This document shows, piece after piece, positions 1 to 11,126 of a stretch of 64,000 bases of DNA. The notes under the pieces were generated by a model, which made no database searches, had not been told where the DNA came from, and worked only from the letters and a program-made list of their open reading frames with translations. This stretch comes from Azorinus chamasolen (taxonomy: Eukaryota; Mollusca; Bivalvia; Cardiida; Solecurtidae). The position numbers and the translations under genes are program-made. Position 1 is the stretch's first letter. The number at the start of each line of letters is the position of its first letter. The DNA lies in the NCBI GenBank assembly GCA_963576725.1, contig OY755239.1, positions 63,282,953-63,346,952 on the forward strand, in the 5' to 3' direction.

Positions 1-470
1 TATCTTTACGGAAGATAGCCAGACCAAACGCAATGTTAACACTTACATGCTCTAAGTCGTTAAATCCCCAACGACGTTGGACTGTACGTAACTGGTTGAA
101 CAGTCATATGCCAAATGCATTTCCAATGCATCGATGGTGTAAAGTGCTGTTCTCAGACGAGTCTAGATTCGTGTCGAGCGATACCTTGACGACTGCATGT
201 ACGAGTGGCGGGAATATTACACATTCACCTTCAAACACGACAATGCTTACCTTGCGTTACCAGGCCAAGTTTGAATTTCCTTTTCCAAACTAACGCCCAG
301 GTCTTAGAATTGCATCCATATAGTCCCGACTTGAGCCATTTGGAGCATTTATGGGACGTTTAGGATAGACGTCAATGTTGCACGAACTTCGCCAGGCTCG
401 GAGAATGGAGCAACATCCCAATCCCAGATCAACCATCCCACAAATTCAACTTCATGAAGGATTCAGAAAG
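1..470 (+). pseudogene. Tc1/mariner-type transposase relic (C-terminal part)
   Basis: Translation of about 30-190 gives WCKVLFSDESRF, the Tc1 block around the second catalytic Asp. After frame changes, about 220-365 gives HDNAYLALPGQ, then QVLELHPYSPDLSHLEHLWD, the Tc1 SPDL-x-x-EHLWD block with the catalytic Glu. The family encodes a DDE cut-and-paste transposase. Several frameshifts and in-frame stops (for example TAG after LEHLWDV) show it is dead. The N-terminal DNA-binding part would lie left of the window. The superfamily is clear from motif order; the exact family is not. Confidence 0.75.
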
Positions 471-508
471 CCATTGTAGCTGACTGAGGTCATACACGAT
501 ATTAAATA

Positions 509-698
509 CAGTAAAACCTCTCAAGCAGTTTGTGTTACAGGCAGGTGGTTGGTTAAAGCAAGGTAAAAGTAAAACAGAACGCCCCTATAGGGGCGTTCTG
601 TTTTACTTTCACCTTGCTTTAAACAGCCACCTGCCTGCCCTAAATACCAACTAATTAAGACAATTTAGTGGCCGTTATAGAGAGGAGAGGTTTTACTG
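509..698. mobile_element. P1a: pogo/Tigger-like palindromic MITE
   Basis: A near-perfect palindrome of about 190 bp flanked by TA. It starts CAGTAAAACCTCTC and ends with the inverse. Inner arms read GCAGGTGG...AGCAAGGT, and the centre is CGCCCCTATAGGGGCG. The CAGT end with TA target fits pogo/Tigger-type terminal repeats; no transposase is present. Confidence 0.75.
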
Positions 699-699
699 T

Positions 700-1180
700 A
701 TATAAAGAGTTTGTTTTCAAAATGTGGACAGTGCACGTCAATATTTGGCGGGAGGTGTGAGGTCTCATTTTAAAATAATCGCAAAAATCCGTTTCGTGAT
801 TAACATGAAAACTTTAACCACATGATTGGTTTGATGTAAACGCTCTGATATTGATGTATTATTTCACCATAGTAAACCGTTGTGGTTTGTTCCCGTATCA
901 GCATACTTACACAAGAAGCCGTTAATCATGTATAGTTTATTAGAGAATACAAAACATTAATATTTAAGCGCAGTTCAAATGGTTCCTAAATTACATGGGC
1001 CAGAAATAAATTGGCGCCACAATTTTTGTTGCTTAGCTGATTGTATACCGGCTGCATTAGAACATATCCTGGTTCAAACTTAGTAAAATAAAATTGTGTT
1101 GACTCGATGGTGTTTTCGTTTTTTATTTATTATTTCTTTATTAAGCACCGAATTGTCGTCTACAAACACTGTTGTCTGAT
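700..1180. other. Intergenic, nothing recognised
   Basis: AT-rich sequence between a P1 element and a TTAA-class element. No open frame, repeat or RNA gene was recognised. Confidence 0.4.
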
Positions 1181-1375
1181 TTAACCCTTTACTCCATGAC
1201 TAGTCATGTAAGAAATAATGACATCACGAATACTAATTAAATTAATTGTTATAATAGCATATGGACACAGGAAGATTGGCCATGACAAGTACAACAGAAC
1301 CATATCTATATTTTAAACAAACAGAGTAGACCCGGATTAGACGGCTCCTATCAGAACTTAGAAAGGCAACTTTAT
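1181..1375. mobile_element. C5: TTAA-class MITE, 3' part lost
   Basis: Starts TTAACCCTTTACTCCATG and runs through AACAGAGTAGACCCGGATTA, as in subfamily C, but the second half of the central hairpin and the right terminus are missing. Confidence 0.6.
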
Positions 1376-1454
1376 GGAGAAAAACGTAAGTGAAGTGTCA
1401 ACCAGTCTGCATCCTACTAATACAACGAGCTACCTGTAACTGTAGCAACAGGTA

Positions 1455-1658
1455 CAGTAAAACCTCTCTATAACGGCCACTAAATGCTGTTAATTAGTTG
1501 GTATTTAGGGCAGGTGGCTGCTTAAAGCAAAGTGAAAGTAAAACAGAACGCTCCAATAGGAGCGTTCTGTTTTTACTTCCACCTTTCTTTAAGCAGCCAC
1601 CTGCATTTAACATAAAGTACTTGATGTAATTTAGTAGACGTTATAGAGAGGTTTAACT
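1455..1658. mobile_element. P1b: pogo/Tigger-like palindromic MITE
   Basis: Same subfamily as P1a: left end CAGTAAAACCTCTCTATAAC, centre GAACGCTCCAATAGGAGCGTTC, right end slightly decayed (GAGGTTTAACTA). Confidence 0.75.
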
Positions 1659-1952
1659 ATATTTACAAATTCACCCTCTGTAGCAAGACTCCGGCGACAA
1701 TGTTCGTGAACTATTTAAAGAATCGATGGAAATAGACTGACACTGTGATATGGTAACCCTTATTATTGTTGTGACATAATGTCTGCTTAAAGTTGGATCT
1801 CCGATTCACTCAGATTATTAAGTATTGACCGATTTCCAAATAGCTCGAATGTTAATGAAATACGATAGACGCATTTCTAGAACAATTCAACATCGTCTGT
1901 AAAGTATATACTGCATACGGGATGTAAGCCAGCTTTCATTATTCTAATGAAC

Positions 1953-2400
1953 GCAGAGGTTCCGATAAGATGGGTAAACCTAAACATGTTTAACCCTTCT
2001 CTTGCTGTTCACGTCAATATACGTACCTGTAAATAGTGAAGACCCAGATGAGACAGCTCCTGCAGGAGCTGTTTCATCAGGGTCTGCACTATTTACAAGT
2101 TGAGTGTGCAACCAGTGCACTCCACAGCAGTGATTGCACAGCGAAATACTTGTACACAGGGAAGATATATGTAATTATACAACAGGGCATGGGTAAAGAA
2201 GGGGAAATGTATTTTAAAATTCAGCAAGCGAAGGGTTAAGAATAACTGCTTTATTCCTCCACCAAACTGTTTACTGTGACCACTCTTTAATATCGTCTTA
2301 AAGAGACGATACCAAAGAGTGTTCACAGTATAGGGTTTGGTGGAGAAATGACGACTGTAGTGTTTCCGTACGCACCTTTAGTTAGTAAACTCGACGATTA
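1953..2400. mobile_element. H1: palindromic class 3 element, split by insertion A1
   Basis: The left end (CCGATAAGATGGGTAAACC) and the body (CCACCAAACTG...GTGACCACTCTTTAATATCG, then its inverse) match other H copies at 8331, 36074 and 41850. The two parts are separated here by the TTAA element at 1990-2239, so H1 is older than A1. Confidence 0.65.
1990..2239. mobile_element. A1: piggyBac-like TTAA MITE
   Basis: Both ends carry TTAA followed by inverted termini (TTAACCCTTCTCTTGCTG / CAGCAAGCGAAGGGTTAA). The hairpin is AGACAGCTCCTGCAGGAGCTGT within GACCCAGATGAG...CTCATCAGGGTC. TTAA duplication with CCCTT termini is the piggyBac hallmark. A small open frame here is a by-product of the repeat. 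Confidence 0.75.
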
Positions 2401-2865
2401 TTTGTCAAAACCATAATACTGCCCCTGGTAATCTCCGTTTTAATATCGCACAGGATGACGTCAGAATCTGCATATCATTGTATCCTTATCGGTGTTCAAA
2501 TAAACTAATTGAATATCCTGGCTCAGATATGTCAAATATGGATGTCAAAACAATAACCTAAACATTTGACTCTCTGTTTCCAAATCAAAACATTACTTAA
2601 ATGTGCATGGGCAATTTGACATAACTTCAAAGTGTCTCTATTTTACCAGTTATTACAACTCGTTTGTCTTTTTCGTATTTGAATAACGGTTTAGGCACGC
2701 ATTCTGTTTCCGTGTCTCATAGACCATTTGCTTAGTGGAGGCGCATTTCTTACGCCATTGTAAAAATAGTAGACCTAAATTAGATAGATCACGTATGAGT
2801 CGCTTGATCAGGGGCTGCTCTATTTGCTTATTATAAAAAAATACATATGCTTATACAGTTTCTAC
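2401..2865. other. Intergenic, nothing recognised
   Basis: AT-rich. A fragment near 2780-2825 (TAGATAGATCACGTATGAG...) vaguely recalls a MITE core, but no termini are visible. Confidence 0.35.
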
Positions 2866-2867
2866 CA

Positions 2868-3097
2868 TATTAACCCATTTGCTCAAAGTGGATTCTTCCA
2901 TTCTTATATGCTGGATTAGTCCATTTTTTATTTAAGAAATGTCTGGTCTAAATTTTCATTATTGTTTTGTTTTATTTTGAATTTCCTATCAGCAAACAGT
3001 GTAGATTCTGATCAGACGCCGCATTATGCGGCGTCTAATCAGAGTCTACACTGTTTGCCTACGTCCCATATATGGGATCGTGGGCGCAAATGGGTTA
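2868..3097. mobile_element. G1: TTAA-class MITE
   Basis: Starts TTAACCCATTTGCTC, with hairpin GATCAGACGCCGCATTATGCGGCGTCTAATC inside AAACAGTGTAGA...TCTACACTGTTT, and ends GGGCGCAAATGGGTTAA. A reversed relative lies at 10262-10440. Confidence 0.7.
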
Positions 3098-3368
3098 AAC
3101 CTCTTTAAATCGCGAGCAAACCTCAAGCAAGCCAATTGACGCATTACTTAACATGGTTATCTATTATTTATTTACCAGCTTATTATTGTACGGCTTGTTG
3201 TAACTCTAAAACTCAATGTCTCCTCAAATTCGGATATGGTACATTGGTGACTACCTCCGATTCGAACAAGTTTTCGAAATATTATTGACCGAGAGTAAAA
3301 CAGCTTGGATTTCAGATCCAATCTGTTGACAAATACGTATCAGATTTAGGTGAAAATGGTTAAACATA

Positions 3369-3551
3369 CAGTAAAAACTCGATACTCAAATACGTACCAT
3401 TATTGATACTTAACACATGTTGCAGCTTAACGCAGAGTGAAAGTCACGCAGAAAGCTCCTCTAGGAGCTTTCTGCATGACTTTCACCCTGCATTAAGCAT
3501 CCACCTGCCTACAAAGACAGGATACAAATTCGTAGTATCGAGTTTTTACTG
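3369..3551. mobile_element. P2a: pogo-like palindromic MITE
   Basis: TA-flanked palindrome with CAGTAAAAACTCGATACT ends, GTAGTATCGAGTTTTTACTG at the right, and centre AAAGCTCCTCTAGGAGCTTT inside GCAG...AGTGAAAGTCA arms. Confidence 0.75.
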
Positions 3552-3554
3552 AAT

Positions 3555-4440
3555 TTTATTTCTATTGTAATGGTTGCAACAAAAGGTGTTCAGAGTTGAA
3601 AGTCCATTTATTACTCTTTGATTAATAATCATAGAATATGTCCCGCCTATGCGCTGCCTAAAGATGAGCTACGCTTTTATTATATACTACTATGGTAAGA
3701 CTGTAAATAACACTGACGCTGTATATATATCAAAAAGTGGTGTTCCCATGCATAAAGCAACTTGACACGCCTACTGGTGACGCAAAAGAAGACAATACAT
3801 CTATCAACGAATACTGGTGATGCAAATGAAACAAGTCATTTGTCAACGCCTACGTCACTTTCGTTAACTTTCCAATTAAAAGCATCCTTTTATGAAACGT
3901 TTTAGAGGCTAGATAATAGTATAGAAATATCTTTAATTTGTCAGCCCAATATATATTATAAACATTTTGTATACAAGGCTTTTTCCAAAAAGACATTGTG
4001 TATGTAATGCCAGACGTATTCACCTCAATCTTACTGATTAATGAAGGGTAGATCATTCACAGATACGACGTTATCGATGGTCCATCTAAAATAATGTCTT
4101 TATCATTTGCAACGATATAATAGAGTAGCCGAAATGCTGTTTGTCAAACGTTCAGAATGAACCAGAAACTGCCGTATAAGACGTTTGCCTGATGAAACAA
4201 GTGCCAAAATGTATAAAACGCATATACGTGTGATAAATTATACACTTTCATGCAATGTAGACACAGAAAATGGTATACATGGATTAAACATCTGTCAAAA
4301 TAATCGTTGAATAGAGAGGCCAATCGGACCATTTCGCCGCCGAATAAATGTCGTCTGCTATGATTGCCGTCTGCATCATGTTTCAAAAAGGATTTTCGTC
4401 AATTCCTTATCCAAATCCAAACGGCTCGGTTCCATGGGTT
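3555..4440. other. Intergenic, nothing recognised
   Basis: AT-rich. Short open frames on both strands show no recognisable domain, splice context or repeat. Confidence 0.35.
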
Positions 4441-4462
4441 AGTTGGCAGCAAAAGGGTAAAC

Positions 4463-4707
4463 TTTTTCGGCGCCAATGTCGCCTGTTAGCACCATTGAAA
4501 ACAGTGCAGTCCCAGGTCAGATGCCGCCTTTTCAAGGCGGCATCTGACCTGGGACTTCACTGTTTTCTGTATTATTTAAGCCCAAGCATACAGGTTTTTA
4601 AAAACAAATGTTTTACTAATATACCTTTATTATTTAGTTTAGAATTATATTTAATATGAAATTATTATTGCAGACGACACTTTTAAAGTTGGCAGCAAAA
4701 GGGTTAA
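4463..4707. mobile_element. D/E-type TTAA MITE (degraded left end)
   Basis: Palindromic centre CAGATGCCGCCTTTTCAAGGCGGCATCTG, with right terminus TTGGCAGCAAAAGGGTTAA. A second copy of that terminus (GTTGGCAGCAAAAGGG) lies just left at 4442-4458, so two elements may abut or nest here. Confidence 0.55.
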
Positions 4708-4709
4708 AT

Positions 4710-5370
4710 ATGATCATACTTCATCATTTTTAGACCGAAGTTCAGATACTTATTATATTTTATTGTAGACATATATCATGTATTCCAGACTGCTGTCTTC
4801 GAGGTTGTATTGTATGGGTGTCTAAATAACACCACTCGTGAAGCTATATTTATGTAGAACATAAAAACGCAAGAAAGAAATCTCTTTAAATTGATTCATA
4901 TTTGATATGTGTATTATGTCAAGAGTTGATCGAAAATAGAAGCAAAGGCGTAACACAAATAACTCGTTCAGGCAGGCGATAATAATTTATCATTGCATAA
5001 TTTGCATCCGTTGCATGGATAAAACCAACATCCTTGAATGGAGGATAAACGCAAGTAAAGCGTCTTCAAAAAGGAAGCAACATGAAAAGATGTATATAGT
5101 ATTATGCAACCAGAATGTTTCCTGGTAACTAATGGTTTTGTGTGAAAGTATTATTACCCTATATACGAGTATAACCCAACCGTTTTGATTTTATAAGCAA
5201 TAGTTTTCATAAACAATTGTCTAGTGTACCAATGAATTGTTTCTACCGATCTAATCTATTTAATATTATATGAAAGGAAGACTTAAGCATGCTTGATAAT
5301 ATTTTGCTGGTTCAATTTGTTGTTATGATTTTACGTTGAGAATAATTATCTAGAAAATAAAGATCCAAGT
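4710..5370. other. Intergenic, nothing recognised
   Basis: AT-rich, with no persuasive open frame, repeat or RNA feature. Confidence 0.4.
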
Positions 5371-5371
5371 C

Positions 5372-5621
5372 TTAACCCTTCGCTTGCTAATCGCGTCAAT
5401 ATACCTACCTGTAAATAGTGAAGACCCAGATGAGACATCTCCTGCAGGAGCTGTCTCATCAGGATCTGCACTATTTAGAAGTTGATTGTGCAACCTGTGC
5501 ACTCCACAGCAGCGATTGCACAGTGATATACTTGTACACAGTGAAGATATATGTAATTACACAACAGGGCATGGGTAAAGAAGGAGAAATGTATTTAAAA
5601 ATTCAGCAAGCGAAGGGTTAA
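5372..5621. mobile_element. A2: piggyBac-like TTAA MITE
   Basis: A 250-bp copy nearly identical to A1, with termini TTAACCCTTCGCTTGCTAA and CAGCAAGCGAAGGGTTAA and centre CATCTCCTGCAGGAGCTG. The TTAA occurs at both ends. Confidence 0.8.
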
Positions 5622-5699
5622 ACGGATTTGGATCTTGAGGAGACCTTTAGTTACGTGGCATTTCATTTGCATTCAGACTGTTTGCAAAATTACACGTAA

Positions 5700-6135
5700 T
5701 CACATTTTCGTATTATGGTGTTTATATTTCTCAGCTTATTCGTTTTGCTTATGCTCGCTCTTCTGCTGATGATTGTAACTTTATTATCACTGGAAAACTG
5801 CTACAAAGGGCTACAGATGCGACAAACTTCGAAAGTCCTTTTTCAAAATTTTATCACCGTAATGTTCTGCTCTTTAGCAGATACAACTGTAATTTACGTA
5901 GTTTGTTTTTTAATATAGGTATTGCACTACCGGAGTTTTATGGTGATGTCGTTTACCAACATCGCAAAATTGTCGGACACGCATTTTTGATACCTTGTTC
6001 GTCAAACGCATTAAACAGTTCATTAAATGTGGCTATCACCCTCTATACTTAAGCGCCCTGCACTTCTTGGCAGTTGACCCCTTTACATTTGGGCATTATG
6101 CTCCCCTCATTGCTTGCGAGAGGACGGGAAAGACC
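5700..6135 (+). pseudogene. Naiad-3: Penelope-like reverse transcriptase relic (C-terminal end)
   Basis: Frames in succession read YGVYISQLIRFA, SADDCNFIITGKLL, SKFYHRNVLLFSRYNCNLRS, LPEFYGDVVYQHRKIVGHAF and VDPFTFGHYAPLIACER, ending in TAA. These match block by block the C-terminal thumb and tail of the other two Naiad copies here, at much lower identity, so this is a third family. Multiple frameshifts make it a pseudogene. Sequence after the stop resembles the SECIS-like region of the other copies but lacks the ATGA core. Confidence 0.75.
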
Positions 6136-6139
6136 TAAA

Positions 6140-7120
6140 AGTATATTATGGCGTCATATTTAACCCACGTATGTAGGGAGGAAGCTGGAGGTCTGTATTT
6201 CGGAATTTTCGTCGAACCCCAGATGACTTCTCCAAAGTTGCTCTGGCTTTTGACTGACCATAGTGTACAAGTTGTCGATGTCCTTTGTTCCAACAAAATA
6301 GTTATATCTTCAAAAAAAAACTTGTATCTATTTCCAACTCTTTTTTTAAAAAAAAAAACATATCGGTGTAGAAATAGTTGGTGCATACTACATCGCATAA
6401 TTTCATGCTCATCGGGTTTAGAGAAGAAGATATTTTATTAGTTTTGCTTTTGGTTGCCATGAAACCAGAGTTCTACACGGATCCAAACCAGTGGAGCTAT
6501 TTTGACAGAGGATCACCCAATTGCATTCTTGGAAAGTTTCATTACATTTGACCTATATAACTATAGAGGGGATGTCGTTTGAAATGTTGACGCCGGACGA
6601 TGGACGACACCTGACGATTGACACATGACGATCACAATAGCTCACATTGGCACTGTGTTGCAGGTGAACTAAAATAGAAAAGAAGACAAGCAGGAAATTT
6701 AAAAAGACACACCACAGTTCGCAATATCTTACATTCAGCATTGATGGTGCACAATCCACTTCTTTAACATAATTACTAACATATAACATACGCCATATCA
6801 CTTTAGTCCACGGACTTCTATATTCATCAGGCAAGACTCCATAGTAACACCTATTCGTGCCAGCTTCTGCTGTTTGCCTTTGATATAATATAGATCTGCT
6901 CCTACACTTTCCGCGATGGTAAGATTTTATATCGCTTGATGCCATCATAAAATTTCAAATACTTAATGTTAATGATGTCATTATTTCTAAATGCATAGTT
7001 CTCAGGTAAAGGGGTTATGTAGACATCATTCAAAGAATAGCACAACAAACATACTGGCACTGTAAAGCAGAATCCGTCTACCGATACTTCTAACACACGT
7101 CTAATTATGGGTCGTATAGG
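6140..7120. other. Intergenic with a weak C-type MITE remnant
   Basis: About 6850-6990 shares words with subfamily C (ATATAGATCTGCTCCTACA..., CCATCATAAAATTTCA) seen also near 10470. Open frames here have no recognised domain. Confidence 0.3.
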
Positions 7121-7129
7121 CAGGTTGTA

Positions 7130-7420
7130 AATGATGCAAGACGAAAGTCAAACTTTCTAAAAGTAGGAGATCCTTCGAAAGCAAAAGTAGTTCTCAATGT
7201 AAAGAGAAATTTACAGACTCGGTTTTATTGAGTCTGTTCATGAGCAGTCATTAAAATGTGCAGCACTACTCACATCCCCTTGCACTGTCTTAAGCGGTAT
7301 CCTATTTTCAAAACTAAAAGGAATGAAACCGATGATCCCGAAAGACCAGAAAATATAACATCTCATGACTGAGAATGAAGTACGGGACATAAAGCTGCCA
7401 CATGCCGTTAAAACACATTT
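7130..7420 (+). repeat. Dispersed repeat R, copy 1
   Basis: Shares several blocks with 25280-25570, including TTTTATTGAGTCTGTTCA, GCACTACTC, CCCGAAAGACCAGAAAATAT, GATCCTTCGAAA and a TGAATG-AGTACG-GACAT tract. The blocks are rearranged relative to one another. No coding potential or terminal repeats were recognised. Confidence 0.5.
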
Positions 7421-7424
7421 ATTT

Positions 7425-8325
7425 TGTATTTATTATCTCTAGTCTATCTTTAAAATCATAGATCTATCCATTATCAAGATATTCTTAGAATGTCATAAAT
7501 GGAATATAAAATGGAATAAATCGCAAGAGTAATGAAATAAATATAATCGTATTGAATGAAACAAATTGATGAGTCATTTATTAGTGTTTGGTGATATTAT
7601 CACATTATCTTGCTAGGCATATCCGCGTTCGTCGGAAATACATCTATGATTTATACACCGAAAGCAATGCTCAACAAATGTAAGCTTACTGCAATAAAGG
7701 ACCATTAGGCGGCCAATTGGGATCCAAACCGTTTCAAAACGTGTCACAACTTCGCTTACTGCGTGGTAAAATGTGACACATGTAGCTTATGTTTTTTTAA
7801 CTGGGGAAACTACACCACCTGTTGAAATTTATTTAGAAACATTATGTAGCCTAAGGCGCTTGTCAGTACATGCAAATAATTTGCCTTAGTTTCCGATTTC
7901 AGATTGCTGAGGCATATAGAATTTGACAGACAGAACAAGGCTAATTTCCCCTAAAGCTATAATTAGATTGGGAAACACACGTAGCTAATGCCAATAATTA
8001 AATCCGTAACCGTAACCGTCGGCTTAGGTGAATCCATTATAACATTTGAAAACAGTTTGGATCCGTATGACCAGCGTCCTACTAGGATATATCCCTTTGA
8101 CGTTCAGATCGCGGCTATGTAGAGAATGTTTTATAATTTCACTTCGATACCTTGAGAAGACGAAATTCGTTTGGTGGCGAACGTAGTGACATGCTGTTTG
8201 CCAATATGCGATTCAGACGAGGCGCTTCATATTTGTACCAATAAAACTTCACTCCGAATTCTAAAGGTTTAGAAGGTTATTTATATAGATAGGAAAGAAT
8301 TTCCGTATCGCAAATAGAAAATAAT
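7425..8325. other. Intergenic, nothing recognised
   Basis: No gene or repeat recognised. A short CCGTAA duplication near 8007 is the only local structure. Confidence 0.4.
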
Positions 8326-8330
8326 ACTAA

Positions 8331-8525
8331 TACAGAGGTCCAGATAAGATGCGTAAATTAAACATTAAAAAAACCTCCCTTTGTTTCTCCACCAAACCCT
8401 ATGTTGTGACCACTCTTTAGAATCATCTCAAAGAGACAATTGTAAAGAGTGGTCACAACATATGGTTTGATGGAAAAGGGACGATTTTCGTATTTGAGTA
8501 CACACCTTTAGCTGTTGCTCTGATA
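8331..8525. mobile_element. H2: palindromic class 3 element
   Basis: Left end AGGTCCAGATAAGATGCG. A long hairpin is built from CCACCAAACCCTATGTTGTG and GACCACTCTTTAGAATC with their inverses. The right end (CACCTTTAGCTGTTGCTCTG) is an imperfect inverse of the left. An uninterrupted paralogue of H1. Confidence 0.7.
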
Positions 8526-8612
8526 ATAATAATAAAGATTCGCAAATAATGGAATATAGATTGTGGATTAACTAAAAAACGAATCAAATATCAAATATAA
8601 AAAACAAATACA

Positions 8613-8815
8613 TGTGAAACCCCGCTAATGCGACCACTTAATGAACAGCCACTGATGTCGTCTAAAGCAGGTGGTTGCTTAATGCAGGAGGAAAGTTATG
8701 CAGAAAGCTCTTAGAGGAGCTTTCTGCATAACTTTCGTCCTGCATTAAGCTACCACCTGCCTCTGCCACCCAGAATTATGCCCCTTTTTGGTGGTCGCAT
8801 TAGCGGGATTTTACT
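8613..8815. mobile_element. P3a: pogo-like palindromic MITE
   Basis: Ends GTGAAACCCCGCTAATGCG / CGCATTAGCGGGATTTTACTG. Inner arms are GCAGGTGGTTGCTTAATGCA and its inverse, and the centre is AAAGCTCTTAGAGGAGCTTT. Confidence 0.75.
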
Positions 8816-8821
8816 GTATGT

Positions 8822-9120
8822 GATTACCTATGCAAATGGTATGGACCCCGATGAGACGCTGTGTCTTTCAGCATCTCATCAGGATCTGAATTGTCTGACA
8901 CTTTGACCCAGAACGCTGTTTGTTATTCAATTGTTGAGTACCTGTTTCATATCCGTGATCATTTATATAACTAATTAATCCATTACCTGATAGATACAGA
9001 GGATACCAAGATCAGACGGCTCGGCTGCTGCAAGATCCGTTTGATTATGGTGTGTTCTGTTTGCTCATGAAATAATATAGATCTGATTCTACAGCTTCTG
9101 CCAGAGCCAAAACATCAGTT
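8822..9120. mobile_element. Two degraded TTAA-class MITE cores
   Basis: 8836-8900 holds GACCCCGATGAGACGC...GCATCTCATCAGGATC (I/E type). 9000-9120 holds a C-type half with AAGATCAGACGGCTCGG and ATAATATAGATCTGATTCTA. No intact termini. Confidence 0.45.
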
Positions 9121-9297
9121 GTCATATAACTGCATCTAACCAACATCCATTACATGCCTGTATTTTCACCATGTAAAAGGTCAAATTTAACAGAAGCCGA
9201 TTAAATGTTTCGCAGAATCTGATTAAACGTATATATAACCACATACTGTTTCAGTAAGAACAACCTCTATATAACTGGTGGCGCCCTCGAACCATAG

Positions 9298-9385
9298 TTT
9301 ACCCCCCCCCCTGTGGTAATTTTACCACTGACCGTTCCAAGGCGGTACTCCTGTCTTCACCCTACGTTTGGGTTGCCTCGGGCAT
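9298..9385 (+). mobile_element. Naiad pseudo-LTR relic
   Basis: Contains C-run, GTGGTAATTTTACCAC hairpin, then GACCGTTCCAAGGCGGTACT. This is the same order as the conserved core of the Naiad-1 pseudo-LTRs (50360-50407), with the hairpin stem changed on both sides. Confidence 0.6.
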
Positions 9386-9412
9386 TTTGCATACATACGA
9401 TTGTGTGCATAC

Positions 9413-9775
9413 ATGTAGTAGAGTTACAGAGCGGACACGATAAAATGTCCCCATTTTTGTATAGAATGGAATCTTTTGGGAAAAAAAATCTATAAATAAA
9501 AACGACAGGTCACACCTACTTGCTAATATGTAGGGATGCCGACACGACAAAATTTCCTCATTCTGTACCTTTGACCCCAGATTGTTACCTTGACCTTTGA
9601 TATAGGAGACTTTTTTTGCGACACATCGTCTTACAGGTAAGTTGGTAAACATTTGTACCAGGCTATTTTGAATTCCTGTCATGCATGTAGGAGTTACAGA
9701 GCGGACACGATGTGGGAAAGACACACTAACAGACTGGACGGACAGTGCGATTACTTTGGGGGTGGGGGGGGGGGC
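9413..9775. repeat. Dispersed repeat with duplicated GTTACAGAGCGGACACGA
   Basis: GTTACAGAGCGGACACGAT occurs at about 9423 and 9692. The stretch between includes CTTTGACCCCAGATTGTTAC and CCTTGACCTTTGATAT and ends in a G-tract (9759-9775). No coding assignment. Confidence 0.45.
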
Positions 9776-9817
9776 ATAAAGACAGAAGTGGAATGCACAT
9801 CTGCACATTATCATACG

Positions 9818-9970
9818 AAGAATGAAGAAGAAGAAAAAGAAGAAACACTAAGAAGCAGTAGAAGACATAGAAGAATAACAAGAAGTAAAGAAGACAGATT
9901 ATAATAATAATAACAACAACAACAACAACAACAACATATAAAATGATGATAATAATAATTATTATTATGA
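9818..9970. repeat. Simple repeats (AAG, ATA, ACA)
   Basis: GAAGAAGAAG-type, then ATAATAATA, ACAACAACA and TTATTATTA tracts in succession. Long valine/isoleucine open frames here come from the repeats. Confidence 0.85.
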
Positions 9971-10004
9971 TAAGAAGTGAACCATACAGTGACATTGACA
10001 ATGT

Positions 10005-10500
10005 CATTAGCCCTTTACTTGATACATAAACCTTTTTGACGCCTTCGCAAAACGATCTGAACAAGCATAACGACACTAAGAAACGGAACGGAGTAAGCAC
10101 ATTATGTCCGACACTTCGTTTCGGGTGCACAATTATTTTCGGGTACATGCAGAGTTGGTTTGTCATTAGTCCTTTACTCGTTAAAGAAATCATTTTAACG
10201 CCTGTGTAAAACGAGAAGACCAAGATCAGACAGCTCATTAACTTATTTGTGACCACGATCTCATATATGGGACATACATGTAGGCAAACAGTGAAGACTC
10301 TGATCAGAGTCTACACTGTTTGCTGATAGGAATTTGAATACAAAACAAAACGAAATTAAAAAAAATAGGCCAGGCACCCCTTAGATAAAAAATGGACTAG
10401 TCCAATGTATAAATATGGAAGAATCCACCGGGCGTAAATGGAGCCGTCTGATGAGGTATATTATGTATCTGATTCTACAGTTTCTGAAATAGCAGAAACA
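10005..10500. mobile_element. C/G-type TTAA MITE remnants, G2 reversed at 10262-10440
   Basis: 10262-10440 reads as the inverse of G1 (GCAAACAGTGAAGACTCTGA, TCAGAGTCTACACTGTTTGC, then ATTTGAATACAAAACAAAAC and AAATGGACTAGTCCA). Flanks at 10010-10250 carry C-like words (CCTTTTTGACGCC, AAGATCAGACAGCTC). Confidence 0.5.
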
Positions 10501-10504
10501 CCAC

Positions 10505-11120
10505 CATCCATTGACCATCATAAAACTTCAGTAATTAATATCATATAATTAAATTCTTTAAACGCGAAGGCGATTTAGCTCTAGTACAACTGACGATGAA
10601 ACTAAGAGTTATATAGTTTTATCATTTAGATGAAACGAACCGCCACGGCCCTCATAAAATTAAAGCTATAATTTCTTTTTTCGTGTTTGTAATGTCATTA
10701 TGACTATAGAAAAGCTGCCGGAAAAAAGTTGAATCACAAACAACAGATATAGAAAATCCTCACGGTACCAATTTACCGGAAGCAAACAGAAATTAAGTCT
10801 AACACATTGTAAATCTTGTTTGTAAATGTGGGTTTCTTTCACGCCTAAAATGCAACGTTATTTGATTTGGCACGACATTTTAAACAAAACCTGCCCCATC
10901 AGTGCAACAGCGAACTTTTAAAATGCTTTCAGGAAAACAAAAACAATCTGCGTTAAAAGATGGACCACCGTGCTGCAGTTTTGAAAAAACAACAACTCGA
11001 AAGCAGCCAGAATGCAAAAAAAACCAACATTCAATTAGAGTCATAATGGACGGTTGCAATGCAATTTGGATTAAAAAAAAATCATAGGTGTCAACTTGGC
11101 TCTTCAAAGAGGACACAGTT
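10505..11120. other. Intergenic, nothing recognised
   Basis: No gene or repeat recognised. Two overlapping open frames near 10880-11116 show no domain, and A-runs dominate. Confidence 0.35.
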
Positions 11121-11126
11121 ACAGTT

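Noticed and set aside
2036..2239. 67-codon frame, also present at 5418-5621
   Set aside because: Lies wholly within A-type MITEs and recurs only because the element is repeated.
9726..10256. 176-codon open frame with a poly-Ile/Val stretch
   Set aside because: Arises from ATA/ACA simple repeats.
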